Source: Cordylochernes scorpioides
Lineage: Eukaryota > Arthropoda > Arachnida > Pseudoscorpiones > Chernetidae
Length of the DNA stretch: 64,000 bases
Direction: 5' to 3'
Assembly (NCBI GenBank): GCA_030710605.1
Contig: CP092879.1
Location: 22,923,784-22,987,783, forward strand
Shown here in pieces: positions 11,343 through 22,757 of the stretch. The position numbers were made by a program, and so were the translations under genes. The notes beneath the pieces are model-generated. The model made no database searches. It worked only from the letters and a program-made list of their open reading frames with translations, and was not told the DNA's origin. Numbering within the stretch: position 1 is the stretch's first letter; each line of letters starts with the position of its first letter.

Positions 11343-11579
11343 GATGCGCCCCCTACATGTGAAGAATTCAAGAAGGGGTTAGCCTGAGAGAATTCTGTAA
11401 AATGGAAAATAATTTTGTGGGAAAATTAGTTGTGGGTATTGAGGGGCTATATACAAGCATTGCTGGTGACATAAAAGTAAGATAGAATGGGGTTGATGAT
11501 ATAGGTTGAGTATAATTAATAGAAATCAAAAAATTTTTTAATTGTAAGAAATCAATGAATGTTATGGTACATAGTGGGC
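11343..11579. other. LARD-1 internal, beside polypurine tract
   Basis: Begins with the polypurine tract complement (GATGCGCCCCCTACATG). No ORF of interest. Confidence 0.5.
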
Positions 11580-12190
11580 AAAAAGAAAATGCGCCTAAAC
11601 GAATTCTACTCGAGATAAGAAATGATATCGAGGGAGTTCTATTAAGGCTTTTGAAATCAAATAAAAATAATATAAAAATAGTTGAATGAAATCAAAATTG
11701 AATGTGTTTGGTTGAAAAAGAAAAATATTTTGTTGCATGATGACAAAGACAACTGCTTAGTTACTTTTTTGCTCGACTTTTGAGAAAAGAAATCGAGGAA
11801 ATTTCATAAGGCGCTTTGAAAACAAAACAAAATAAAATAAGAGTAGTTGAATGAAATCAAAATTGAATGTGTTTGGTTGAATGGTGAGAAAAAAAAAAAA
11901 AGAAAAATGCCTAACCATATTCTAGCTCGAAATTGGGAATGAAATCGAAGGAATTCTATTAGGTCTTTTGAGAAATCAAAAATAAAAATAAAATAAAAGT
12001 TTTTTGAGCGAAATCAAAGTTGAGTGCTTGGTTGAATGGTGAAAAAAAAAAGGAAAAATGCCTAATTATTTTTTTGCTTGAATTTTGGAAAGGAATTCGA
12101 GGAAATTTCATAAGGTCTTTTGAGAAATCAAAATAAAAATAAAAATAAGAGTTGAACGAAATCAAAGTTGAGCGTTTGAAAAAAAAAAAT
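11580..12190. repeat. Degenerate tandem repeat, about 150-bp unit, four copies
   Basis: Four diverged units share the blocks ATCGAGG(G/A), CATAAGG(T)CTTTTGA, poly-A/T-rich AAATAAAAATAAAA and GAAATCAAA(A/G)TTGA, followed by TGTTTGGTTGAA. Spacing between successive GTTGA(A/G)CGAAATCAAA-type blocks is roughly 150 bases. No coding potential. Confidence 0.7.
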
Positions 12191-13617
12191 GAAAAATAAA
12201 AAGGTTTCAACAATAAAGGGTGATTTAATGTTTTTAGTTTAATCGAAAACCAGTGGGTTTTCGTTGATAATTGAGTTGTGGCAATATAAGTCAAGTGGTA
12301 AATAGAATGATAATTGATAAGTGAAAATGATAATATAAACTAATTGGTAAATAAAATGATAGTTAATGATTAAAATTGATAATAAGTTGAATAAATTGAT
12401 AAATTGATTAAATATTTAAATTTTAATTGAGAGAAAATAATGAAAATGATTGATATGAAAAATAAGGTGTATTGGTTGGAACCCTTTGGTATCTTCATGC
12501 CCTGATCTACATGTATTGGTTGCTCCATTTTGCCCTATAAATGTTTTACTTGCTCAATTATGCCCTATAAATATTTTGTCTCATCTGTAGTGACACTTAG
12601 GTGAAAAACGTGATTCTAGCCCTCAAGTGCGTTTATGCTGTGTGTACAGGAGACATGGAAATCTACATAACCTTTATGTGTAATTTTTTGTCTTTGTGTG
12701 TGTGTTGTGAAAAATGTTAGAAGTCGGTTGTGTAAGAGATGTGTGAGCTAGTTCTGGGTGTTGTTTCGTGGATGTGTAATTGGGTGGTAAAAATCGATAT
12801 GTAGACTCGAACTGGAATCAAAACCGGTGGCATAGTGAGGTTCCCAGTCGACCTCAATAGGGGATCTTCTCCTTGTAATTAGAGATACGGAAGTGGGGTG
12901 TGTCGGGCAAACGAGAGGGAATGAAATTGGAGATCGGAAACGAGGCGTGCGGGGAGCGGGTCCAGTCTAAACTTATCCACCCACTGTTTGCGTAATTGGA
13001 GTCACGGCGACGTCCTTATTCTTCGCGGGAAGACATCTGCCTTGCTTCTACATTTCCTGTCGGCCTAATTGTTTTTTTATAATTGAATCTTTTACTTTCG
13101 GCATTGGTTGCGTTGCGTGTGTGATATGTTTTGTGTACGAAATTTTGTTTTGTTTGTGGGTTTTTCTTGTTTGACGATGTCTTGTGTCATGTTCTGTCAA
13201 TAACATTGTGGAGAGATGAGTTGGTGTAATTTCGACATTATTTGTATTTTGAAAATCCGGACGTTGTATCCATTTATTAAATCGAATGGTCGTTGTGACT
13301 TTAGTAAAAAAAAATGCCATTCAGTGATATTAGGGTGGAATTGAGTGAAAAATGAGGTTTACGACGTGAACACGCTTTGAGTGGAGATGTGTCACAGGTG
13401 TGGTGAAAAGGCGTCTGTGGCCTGAAATGAAAAGTTTTGTGGGGTGACCTGTGACACGAATCGAAAAAAAAAAAATTTGTGAATGAAAAGGTGTCACGCG
13501 AAATCCTTGTTTGTTCAAAACCTAACCTGTTCTCACTATGAACAACAAATTTATTAAAGTCATATATCGAAATTTCTATTGTTAGTGTATATGGCATCTT
13601 TTAAGGTGAACAATTTT
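12191..13617. other. LARD-1 internal region, no recognisable gene
   Basis: Short minus-strand ORFs rich in His, Thr and Asn occur here, but they look like composition effects (strand bias of A/C). No motif was recognised. Confidence 0.4.
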
Positions 13618-14658
13618 TTATTGTTTTGTGTAGACGAGATGATTGTTACTAACGACGGTGCATGCGTTTGTTGGTCGTTGTTGCCTTTTGGCGCGAGTGT
13701 CGCGCTTGTTGGGCGGGTTGTGCGTGTTTGTTAGCGTGAAAACCGTCCTTTGGATGGATGTTGTCGGTGTATTGTTGTCGCGAATGTCGTGATTGTTGTT
13801 AAATACGTTTGTGGGGTTGTTGTGAGGTACACTTTTATGTTGTGGCGATGTGTGGTCATGCATGGATTTTGTGTGGTAAATGTGTGAGCTGTACTGACAC
13901 GTTTTTTTTTTTGGCATGGTGAGGGTTGAAGCCTTTGTGGCTTGTATTTGAGGGCATATAGTATTGATAATTGGGTTGAGTGATAAACATGGTAGTGGGG
14001 TCAATGAATGCAGGCAAGGGTTGTCCTGTGTGACAAATTTGATTGTAGTGCAAGTCCTTTCGGACAGGTTTGGCCTAGCCCGTGCGTGCATTCATTGAGT
14101 ACAAAGGTTAGATATGGTTAAAAAGGGGTAGGTAGCTAGGTAAAAGTTCAAAGTCAATTCCTTGACGTCATAGGGTGGGTGCCTACCTCAGTTCAACAGG
14201 TCTCCTTTGGGACGTCTTGGTTTGGGATGGTTGGCTTGGCTCGGGACTGCTCGCACCGTCCGCGAAATTGAAGTGAAGTCCGGTACTGGAAGATCATTTT
14301 GGGATCGTTGGGGCTGTCCCGGATCGCGCGGATTGGTTTCGGGGACTGTGTACGGCATGGCGGTGGATGACTCCTCGGTGGTCGGTGTCCGGCCTTGGTG
14401 ACACTCGCCTGGGGTTGGTGGGGGTTGTGTCCGTCGTCCTCCCCGGGGAATGGCGCTCCGGAATTCCGTCTCACTTTGTGGGGCGTTGACACGTCGGATG
14501 GCCACGGTCATCTGCCATATGATGGCCGCTAGAAGGCGTCTGGTCGCCTCTCTTCTTGTCCGCTTCTTCGTTGTCAGTTTCTTTCCGTTCGTTGCCAGTT
14601 TCTTCTCTCTTGGTTTGTCATTGCCTTTTGTTTTGCTGGCGCCTGGGCTAATTTCCAT
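13618..14658 (-). pseudogene. LARD-1 minus-strand ORFs, possible gag relic
   Basis: Two consecutive open stretches lie downstream of the 5' LTR in sense: 14658-14188 (156 aa, very basic N-terminus with KKLATNGKKLTTKKRTRR, then Pro/Arg/Thr-rich) and 14091-13618 (157 aa, low complexity, Thr/His/Asn-rich). A basic, proline-rich protein right after the primer site is where gag belongs, but no capsid or zinc-knuckle motif is visible. I do not assign a function; they may be non-coding. Confidence 0.35.
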
Positions 14659-14687
14659 CTTTATCCTGATTAAGTTCCATAATCTTT

Positions 14688-14698
14688 ATCCTGTCGAC
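14688..14698 (-). promoter_or_regulatory. Putative primer-binding site of LARD-1
   Basis: ATCCTGTCGAC on the + strand (GTCGACAGGAT in element sense), 4 bases from the 5' LTR. The same 11-mer is beside the LTRs at 37018, 58577 and 61180. The position suggests a tRNA primer site, but the usual leading TGG is absent, so this is inference. Confidence 0.45.
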
Positions 14699-14702
14699 TC
14701 TG

Positions 14703-15656
14703 TGTAATATGATGCTGCAATTGTTATTACACTATAATATTAGATGTATTACACTGTTGTAGAATCCTGTCGACTTAACCGTTCTGTGGCAATATCGTTG
14801 TGGGGTTTCTTGTTGTTGGATGCGAATGGTGAGATTTGGTTGAAGCGCAGTCGTTGAGTGGTAAGTGAAGCACACAGTTAGGAATAATCAGGACACGTGA
14901 TTGAGTTGGAAAATAAGAGGCAACTGTGTTGGAGGGAAGAAAGCTTGAGAAGAGTTGAGCGATTTGACTTATTAATTAGTTGATCACATGGCGATGAGGA
15001 AATGAGCGGAGAGAGATATCTCTAGAGTAGATGTTACCTTGTTGGAAGCGAAGGAGCACTGTCCGAACTCGGCGAGAGCCAGTGAACCCTGTAGGTGTTG
15101 TTCCTATGAGAGCTCAAGCGTAACTGCTCATTCTTGTTTTCCGATTTAACACCAAGCCTCAGTTTCTCTCTGATTGGTCGAGAGATGTCACATGATCTTT
15201 TCCTATTGGTTGACCTACTTAAGGTACTGTCTTTTGATTGGTCCGCGGTTTCCTTTGATATTAGTTACGCCCGGCTTGGGTCAGGAAGTCTCGTGTTTAT
15301 TTGACTTTATTTACTTCCGCGGCTATCAAAATACATCCTGCTTTGTCAGGAAGTATTGAATGCTAGCTTTAACATTTATAACTTCTGGTCACTAGAGACG
15401 TCCTGTTTTGTCAGGAAGTATTGAGTGTATCTTGGCTAAAATAACTTCTGCGGTCACTAGAGACGTCCGGTCTCTGCCCCTGCAATATTGACACAGGGGT
15501 GCCCAGAATAGTCGTGCCAGCCTTAGGTCTACTTCCTATATCTTAATGCTACTTGCTTCCCTCCAGTTACCTTGTTCTTTATTAAGTCTTCGAAAATCAT
15601 ACATGGTACATACATAGTGGGTCGGGGTTGCATTTAATTATATACAAATTATGACA
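14703..15656 (-). repeat. LARD-1 LTR (right, 5' in sense)
   Basis: 954 bp, nearly identical to the left LTR; scattered differences near 14897-14930 and 14995-15010. Same TG/CA ends. The high similarity points to a fairly recent insertion. Confidence 0.9.
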
Positions 15657-17673
15657 TATATATATACACCTAATTAATGATCGTATATTTCTCATTTTCT
15701 GCTTGAAAAATAGATACCCTGAAAGGTGTAAAGTTGAAATTAAAAAGAATTAACCCTTTTAGATTTTGTAATATTTGATATAAAAGAATATCCCAGTATT
15801 TCCGATACATTGAAATACCTTATAAGGTCTAGCGCTTCATCAAGTATTGCCATTTATAAGAAACCTGACATATGTAGAGATATCTCTGCTAAAACTTCAG
15901 AGAATAACGTAATGTAATAAGAAACTTTAAAAGGATCTGAACCTAAATATGTATCAATGTAATAAAAAATCAATCAATTCATTAGCCTCACTATAGTGTA
16001 AATTGCTAATTAAGCTTAATAACCTTTATAATACAGAAAGATATTAAACATTTAATATTAATAGAATTCTTAAATACATGCCTCATAAACAATTTGTTTT
16101 ATGAATGATCAAGTAAACTGACCTTAATTGGAATATTTTGAATGTGAAAAATAAGAGAAAAATCCTGAACCGAATTATAACAGTCGTTTATATAACATTC
16201 GATTTAGTACCTCGATATAACCAATGAGCATCGAAATAGGTTCTTTCATTGGCTACCTCAACGCTGATTGGCTCTTAGAGATTATGTGATATTGACAACC
16301 AATCAGCGAGCGGATAAAAACTAGATATCTTATATATATACATACGTTATTCTACATGTTTGTATTAACATACATTATTATGTTTAGGTATTATATAATG
16401 AGATACACAATTTCCAGTTATCTCGGCAATTTCTCTAAAACTGACGGAATTAATAGAAATCTATGATGTGTTGTTATTGAAACTTTAGGAAGAACAGATA
16501 TGCTTTTCGTTCCTATGAAATATATTCCCAAAGAGGTGAATAATAAAAATATTAATACATATAAATGCCATCTGTCGAAAAATATTGTAACAATATTATT
16601 TTTGGTGCGTGTGTTTCCTTTCATATATATATTTGAATCATATTTATACAGACCTTACTTCAATGATAGAAAAAATATGAAAGAGAAGGCTTGGCTCTTC
16701 AGTGGTGAAACCTCTCAGCGGTTTCGCCAAATTTCACCATATCTCCAATTTCGTCTATATTATTCAAATATTTATTCATTCATTCAAAGTCTATTTTTTT
16801 TTTATCATTCTCCGATAAAATAAACCCATGGTATATAAATTTAGGAATATTCATATCTAATTGTAATAAAAGTCGTTGTCGAATTTAACCACTATTACTT
16901 TACCTGACAATTGAGCTATACGATATAGATATTTTATTTTACCAAAATTCTAGCTTGTTCCATATAAAAAACACGGCTACTTTACATGGAAGACGGAGAG
17001 ATGGAGCAGAACACCCCCATGTGCCAACCACAGGTGCTGATATCGATCTGTTATCGAACTGCCATCGGAAAGTATTGGCACCCAATTGGTCATCTCCCTG
17101 ATCGATGGCTGAGGCATCGCCACTTATGCAGCAGTTTCAGGAATTGCCAGGAGTCTCTATCGAGACATCTCTTTGTCACAACCTCAGTTTCATCTATTGT
17201 CTTTCATAATGAATCCTTTGTCACAATGTTTCTAATCGTCAGGAACAACCAAGTAATCAGATAATAAAATTATTCTTTAAATTACTCAACAAAGAACGTT
17301 ATAATTGAAAGATTCTTAAATAGCAAGTACTAAAGTATTAATCAGAGAAAACTCCCACTAAATATTAGAGAAAAAAAGATAATATATCACATGAGACATA
17401 CCGTATTATTGTCGGAATACCACATATACAATAGATAAGTCATTAAATCATCGGTACTAAGGAATATAAACAATTTCCTGCCTTTTTTATTCTTAAATTA
17501 CAACCAAATCCTATTAAACTTCAGTGCGATGAAAGGTTACTTAGAAGTCTCGGCTTATGTTGATAGTTTTGCTGATAATCTTTACCGAGAATTCATTAAA
17601 ACCGCCAGATATGTAGCATATAGAATTGTCCAATACAATAATGAAGTGATCTGATATAGGAAAATGGCGATAC
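15657..17673. other. AT-rich region without a supported gene
   Basis: The first 85 bases match the end of the window (63916-64000). A block at 16980-17220 is less AT-rich and carries a 92-aa ORF (16986-17264) with no motif; it may be a fragment of an unrecognised repeat. Nothing else found except the CCAAT cluster listed separately. Confidence 0.5.
16221..16308. promoter_or_regulatory. Cluster of four CCAAT boxes with inverted symmetry
   Basis: CCAAT at 16221 and 16299 and ATTGG at 16248 and 16267. The last two are part of a perfect 10-base inverted pair, CGCTGATTGG (16262-16271) and CCAATCAGCG (16299-16308), followed by GATAAAAA at about 16312. This resembles an old promoter or LTR U3 region; no downstream gene is visible. 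Confidence 0.35.
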
Positions 17674-17759
17674 CACCGGGATAGTTTATCACTGATTGAG
17701 CATGCCGGTAAGTGGAACACTGTGGGTTCGATTTCCATCCCTGGACACTTTTTTTTTCG
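17674..17759 (+). mobile_element. SINE-B, tRNA-derived head
   Basis: Contains GGGATAGTTTATCACTGATT (A-box region), GCCGGTAAG, a B box GGTTCGATTTC at about 17724 and the end CCCTGGACACTTTTTTTTT. It aligns with the minus-strand tRNA-like unit at 35464-35538. The cloverleaf is less complete here. Confidence 0.65.
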
Positions 17760-18316
17760 TTCATAATTACTCTTCACAATTCACCCTTTCATACTTTATC
17801 CCTTAGGATTGAAATAGTCGTTATTTCTCCTTAATATATAAATTACGATTTTTTGTTCAAAAGAAACATTTGCGGTGACACTTGTCAAACGCCGTTTTAC
17901 AATCATAAGCTGTATTATATTGTATTACATGCCTTCCCAATAATATTGACATCGCCGTAGATGTTCGTAGTTTAGTATTTCAAGTATTTGAACGATTGTG
18001 TAAATCATTTGTCATTTGGATATTTTTATAGAGAAGGACTGTTTCTTCAACGAAATTCTATTCTTGTTCTTGTCGTTATAATCCACGTTTCCCTGACACT
18101 GTCACTTTCACCAAAAGGAGAAGAAAGAAAGTGTAGGAAGATGTTTCATATTTGAAGAAATGAATATCTTTGATTTGTTTCTATCTTAATTATTGGACAT
18201 CTATTCAACCTAAATAAAATCAAGGTTCAATTTAATAGTAGATACATTCATTTACGTATATATAGAGAAATTGCGAGATAGTAATATTGTAGCAAAGTAT
18301 ATATTCATTTGGGGGA
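17760..18316. other. No feature seen
   Basis: AT-rich spacer between two SINEs with no ORF or repeat that could be supported. Confidence 0.5.
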
Positions 18317-18610
18317 TCGGTGGAAGGCTGGTTGAACCGTTTGGTTTTCGACCACTACGACCCGGGTTTGATTCCCGCATTGGACACTTTTTATGTTTAA
18401 AAAAATGCTCCAATGGCCCCCGATTCTTGCAAAAGTCCAACCCCACCAGCGTGTGCAAGTAACCAAACGGGGCTCAATTGTAAGTGCAAAGTCGAACTGC
18501 TTTCACATGTGTAGACATGTGGTGCACTTACAGTAAAAAAAAGCAGTCGCTAACTACCCACCATGGTTATCATGGCCTGTACCACGTGTACTAGGGATAA
18601 GCAAAAAAAA
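18317..18610 (+). mobile_element. SINE-A copy
   Basis: Same family as 7116-7424 but not part of the segmental duplication, so an independent insertion. B box GGGTTTGATTCC at about 18363-18374, then GCATTGGACACTTTTT, the conserved body, and an A-rich tail followed by (TA)n. Confidence 0.78.
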
Positions 18611-18713
18611 TATATATATATATATTCATTTTATTATTTTTATTAACAGAGTGGTCATTTTTATGTTTATATTTTGCTACTCTGTAAATTTCCCTCGTGG
18701 ATTATCTTTTGTT

Positions 18714-18813
18714 NNNNNNNNNNNNNNNNNNNNNNNNNNNNNNNNNNNNNNNNNNNNNNNNNNNNNNNNNNNNNNNNNNNNNNNNNNNNNNNNNNNNNNN
18801 NNNNNNNNNNNNN
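18714..18813. other. Assembly gap, 100 N
   Basis: A run of exactly 100 N, a conventional gap size, bounded by AT-rich sequence and a (TA)n tract at 18868-18902. Content and true length are unknown. Confidence 0.99.
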
Positions 18814-18863
18814 TCTCAATTTATTCATCTGATCCAAGTACAAATTCAATTTTGTACTATTTT

Positions 18864-18898
<35 letters not shown>

Positions 18899-18905
<7 letters not shown>

Positions 18906-19205
18906 TAGAAACTATATAACAAAATTATAACAGTGATTCTAATTTTAAAAAATTTAAGGAGCAAACTGATAATAATGATAACTTATATCAGTTAGATTTG
19001 ATTAGATTAGCAAGCTAAATCTAAATTAATTATAATAATAAATAGTTATTTAATTTTATAGTCCAGTTTTGTATTAAAATTATCTTCATTATTATGATCA
19101 TTTAAATACAAATTATAAAATTTGTAAAATGTTATTAATTTGTAGATAGAGAGAGAAAAAAAAAAAAAAAATCCATTACTTCTTTTACATCCTCAAGTTA
19201 ATTAT
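18899..19205 (-). repeat. Pseudo-LTR of the Naiad-type element (3' side)
   Basis: Starts TATAGTGTAGAAACTATATA and ends CTCAAGTTAATTAT on the + strand. The direct partner is 23179-23484. It includes an A16 tract at about 19156-19171. Confidence 0.9.
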
Positions 19206-19648
19206 ATATTTATAATTAATAACAATAAAAAAAATTAACAAAGTAACGTCTATTACATCGGCTTTTACACGTCATTCAGACATACTCTAATCCTATATAT
19301 AGAATAATCGAAGAGATAATATATATAATAGTTAGAAAAAAGAGAGAAAGACAGAACCATGCACTTTTAATCAAACTAATAATAAGGGAAAAAAAAAAGT
19401 TTTATAAAGAAGGTAGATAAGATTGTTAGTATATATATATATATTTTTTTATGATTTTATGTTTTATCCTTTTTTTTTTTTTAAAGATTTTTAAAGGTTT
19501 TTTTATTTTATAATATGATTATAAATAGTTGTATTTAGTAATATATCTATAGTATGAATTAACATTTGTTATAAGTTTGGATATTATGTTTTGAAACCCT
19601 AATGGTAGACCAGACATACACAAAAAACTTTAAATTGAAATAAATTGG

Positions 19649-19744
19649 AAAAAGAGATCTGCTGAAACGGGGATCATCAGATAAAATTTCAGCGACATTT
19701 CAACCCCTCCTTTATTATGTCATAGATCTCTTTTAAACCGTATT
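19649..19744 (-). ncRNA. Structured hairpin in the Naiad-type 3' region
   Basis: An outer stem AAAAGAGATCT / AGATCTCTTTT (about 19650-19660 with 19734-19744) and an inner GGGG (19669-19672) / CCCC (19704-19707) enclose, on the minus strand, CTGATGATCCCC. It lies between the stop of the RT ORF and the 3' direct repeat, so it would be in the 3' UTR. It may be a template-recognition structure; it is not a complete hammerhead because the GAAA-stem II order is wrong. Confidence 0.45.
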
Positions 19745-20279
19745 TTATGTGTTAATATTAAGTTGTTTCAGTGAAATATTTAAATGAACATATAACAGAT
19801 ACCAGTGTTAACAAATTCAAACAGTAAACCTACCTTGACCGCTGCGTCCTCCATTGTGTATATCTATTTCTGGCTTGCACATGTCGCGGGAGGGGAATGT
19901 CCCCCCACATTTCAAATTTAGACCATTTCTTCAGAATTTTTTTGAACAACAAGAAAATTAAAGAAGATAGGAAAAATAGTTAAAGGAAGAAAGCTAAGTT
20001 TTATAATCTTTACAGATAGTTATATCAAAATAACTGATTTAACACTTAATCATCTTTTAATATTCCTTTAAAAAGGCAAATTATAAGAGTTTAATAAAGC
20101 TATTAATTGTGCAAATTCATCTTTATTTAACTTCCATTTTCCTCCCCAGAAATTGGAGATTAAACAAAAATGAAATATATACTTTAAAACTTTAAAAATC
20201 TTGTGAAAAAATCTTTTAATCAGTTATTTAATAAAAGTTTAATTAACTGTTAAAGATTATAAATTTGTTTTAGTTAATA

Positions 20280-22754
20280 TTAAGAGAAATTATAGAAAGT
20301 TGATTTCATAAATGGATATTTCCATTTATTTTTTTTTAAATATTTTATAATTGATATACTGTTGAAATATTTTACTTGTTTGATACTAAATTTGTTTTTA
20401 ATAAATTCCATGTTTAAATTTTTAACATCTTCTATGAAATTATCTAATATATTATTTATTCTATAAAATCTTAGAAACTGACCATAATATATACCTTTAC
20501 AGCAATTTAATGATATATTAGAATTCATATTACAGTATTTTATAATATTGAAATTATAATTACTCTTTTTATTATAAACTCTAACAGCACTATTTGTAAG
20601 GTCTATATTCAAGTCTAAAAAGTTAACTTTTTTGTTTCTATAAATTTTTTCATTGTTCTTAAGTTTCAAGTATTTAGGATATATTTCAGGTATTAATTTT
20701 TTAAACAGTGGATTATTAAATATTATTATGTCATCTACATATCGGAATATTTGCCAATTAATATTATTTTGTAGAAAGTATTCTCTTTCGTACCAGAACA
20801 ATATTAAATTTGCTAGTAACGGACTAGAAGAAGTACCCATGGGAACGCCTTCTGATTGAATATATATTTTATTTTTAAATTCTATATAGTTAAAATTTAA
20901 AAATGTTTCCAGTAGAGTTTTTGCTGTTTTAAGATCTAATTTAAATGTTTTATATTTGTTATGAATAATTTTAATGTAGAAAGTTTTGTCATTAATTAAT
21001 TCATTAAATAAATTGGTTATTTTATTATTTAGATCTCTTAAATTTATTTTAGAATATAGGTCCTCAAAGTCAAATGTGTGTACTGTTTCAATATTTGTCC
21101 AATTGTTCATTAAATAATTAATGATTTTTTTATTTGAGTCGATAAATTTATAATTATATTTATTAGTTAATTTATTTATAATAAATTGTAGTGTTGAGGC
21201 TAATTGTATATCAATATTTTTTATGACTGAATTTATACCAGATGTGATTGTTCTGAAAGAAATAGGTTTTTTGTGTAGTTTAGGAATTATATAGAACTTT
21301 GGTATGTTTGGATTTTTGTGGTTATTATAAATTTTTAGTGAATTTTCAACATTTTTGATGTCTTTTTTGATTTTTGTGCCTGTAGTTCTAGCAAAAGTGT
21401 ATTTATGATTATTATCAATTTCCTTTTTTAGTATATCGTGGTATAGATTTTTACAAATTAAAGATAAATTATTGGGACATTTATCTATAGGAGTGATAAT
21501 ATAGTCCTTCTGTAAATTAATTATATTTTCTTTGAAAGAAGGAATGTCTGAATTGGGTTTTGTGTATTTAAGTGTATTATTATAATAATTTAAAATTTCC
21601 TTTTTAATATTATGTTTCCATTCCAGAAAAGTAAATTCTGGAATACTGTATTTTATACTAGTTTTATTTATGAAAATATCTATATCTTTTAATATAGATT
21701 TAATTGTATTATTATAATTGTGTTTAATTTGAGGTATATATTTATACCCTTTATTTAAAATTTCTTGATATTCTGGATTTAAAAAAGAAAAGTTGCTAGT
21801 TAATATATGACCTGAGTACTTATATTTATCAATATAGTTGTTGCAATTACATTTAATTTTTTTAAAATTTGCCAAATTATTAATAAATTGGTTATAATTG
21901 CAAACTAAATTACCTATATTTTTATTGTATCTCCAGATTGTTTTAAAATTTAAATTTTTTATCGGGAAAAGATTATTGATGATTTGGTTATTAAAAATAT
22001 CATTAAATTTAATATGATTAAATAAATTGTTATTAAATTTAATGATAATATTAATGTTATTAGTATTTTGTTTAATTTTTCTGTATTTAAAGATGTCGTG
22101 TGTGATATCTATTAATCTGTTAGTCAGATTATGAATTTTAATATATTCTATGAGTTTGATAAATTTATTATTATTTAGTTTAAATAATGTTTTAATAAAT
22201 TTATCGACGAAGTTGTTAGTGTACATTTGTTTTGGGTCCAGTAATTCTTCAAATTCAATGTAACCTAATTTATTTGTAGTTTTACCTCTAGTTTTATTAG
22301 GTTTAGTTTTAAATTCATTTTTATATTTGCAACTGATTTCATAAGTTGAAATTTCTTCTGTTTGTGGTTTGTATGTGTAGTTTAATTCGTCGTTAAGTCC
22401 ATAAGGGAATAATGTGTTGTGTTTATAAATGTAGTTGTTTTCTAATAATAGTCGTTGTTTTTTGTTTTGACATATGTCTAGTATTTCTATCTTAAAGTTG
22501 TTAAAAGTATGTAATTGATTGTGTTCTTTCATATATATATTACCAATTGATTTTTTAGCGTGGTTTCTATGTAGGTTTATTCGTATATTTAATGGGTTAC
22601 AAGTTTGTCCTATATATGATAGTTGACAAATTTGGCATGTTAATTTATAAATAGTATTCACTAATTTACAACTAGTTGTTTGAAAAGTGTCATGGTTCTT
22701 AAGAGAGGGACAAGTTTGACAATTTTTTCTTAGGCAATTCTTAGCGAGTTTAAA
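20280..22754 (-). CDS. Penelope-like reverse transcriptase with N-terminal GIY-YIG (Naiad architecture), at least 793 aa
   Basis: The frame is open from 22754 to the stop at 20280. The N-terminal 31 residues have no Met but carry a cysteine cluster (CLRKNCQTC). Next is the GIY-YIG nuclease: TIYKLTCQICQLSYIGQT with CxxC between the IY and YIG strands, then RINLHRNH (catalytic Arg and HxxH) and LLLENNYIYKH with the metal-binding Glu. After a Lys/Asn-rich linker the RT domain shows IIPKLHKKPISFRTI (the IPKxHK signature of Penelope RTs), HTFDFEDLYSKI (motif A), EGVPMGTSSSPLLANL (motif B), FRYVDDIIIF (catalytic YVDD) and VNFLDLNIDL. All RT and nuclease catalytic residues look intact. A nuclease ahead of RT is the Naiad arrangement; ordinary Penelope elements have it behind. 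The start is unclear: GTG at 22661 is only a candidate and a TAA stands at 22755-22757, so the true 5' end may be mutated. Confidence 0.9.
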   Translation of the reverse strand, partial: FKLAKNCLRKNCQTCPSLKNHDTFQTTSCKLVNTIYKLTCQICQLSYIGQTCNPLNIRINLHRNHAKKSIGNIYMKEHNQLHTFNNFKIEILDICQNKKQRLLLENNYIYKHNTLFPYGLNDELNYTYKPQTEEISTYEISCKYKNEFKTKPNKTRGKTTNKLGYIEFEELLDPKQMYTNNFVDKFIKTLFKLNNNKFIKLIEYIKIHNLTNRLIDITHDIFKYRKIKQNTNNINIIIKFNNNLFNHIKFNDIFNNQIINNLFPIKNLNFKTIWRYNKNIGNLVCNYNQFINNLANFKKIKCNCNNYIDKYKYSGHILTSNFSFLNPEYQEILNKGYKYIPQIKHNYNNTIKSILKDIDIFINKTSIKYSIPEFTFLEWKHNIKKEILNYYNNTLKYTKPNSDIPSFKENIINLQKDYIITPIDKCPNNLSLICKNLYHDILKKEIDNNHKYTFARTTGTKIKKDIKNVENSLKIYNNHKNPNIPKFYIIPKLHKKPISFRTITSGINSVIKNIDIQLASTLQFIINKLTNKYNYKFIDSNKKIINYLMNNWTNIETVHTFDFEDLYSKINLRDLNNKITNLFNELINDKTFYIKIIHNKYKTFKLDLKTAKTLLETFLNFNYIEFKNKIYIQSEGVPMGTSSSPLLANLILFWYEREYFLQNNINWQIFRYVDDIIIFNNPLFKKLIPEIYPKYLKLKNNEKIYRNKKVNFLDLNIDLTNSAVRVYNKKSNYNFNIIKYCNMNSNISLNCCKGIYYGQFLRFYRINNILDNFIEDVKNLNMEFIKNKFSIKQVKYFNSISIIKYLKKNKWKYPFMKSTFYNFS

Positions 22755-22757
22755 TTA

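Larger units (their letters stand above)
10388..15656 (-). mobile_element. LARD-1: non-autonomous LTR element, 5.27 kb
   Basis: Two LTRs of 955 and 954 bp (about 98% identical by eye) flank 3.36 kb without any RT, RNase H or integrase. Orientation is minus: a purine tract with AGGGGGCGCATC in sense lies beside the left LTR (complement of 11343-11354), and the shared motif GTCGACAGGAT lies beside the right LTR. Both ends sit in (TA)n. The locus at 63900-63940 is the same flanking sequence without the element, which confirms the borders. It would depend on another retrotransposon for movement. Confidence 0.9.

Noticed and set aside
14207..14707. Plus-strand ORFs of 64 and 85 codons inside LARD-1
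   Set aside because: Antisense to the more basic minus-strand ORF and against the element's orientation.
16986..17264. 92-aa ORF as a host gene
   Set aside because: No motif, no introns or neighbours, and no similarity that I recognise; kept only as a note.
18651..18908. ORFs running through the N gap
   Set aside because: The reading frame passes through 100 unknown bases and is meaningless.
19649..19744. Full hammerhead in the Naiad-type 3' region
   Set aside because: CTGATGA and GAAA occur, but in an order that would need an open stem II, and stem I does not pair convincingly.
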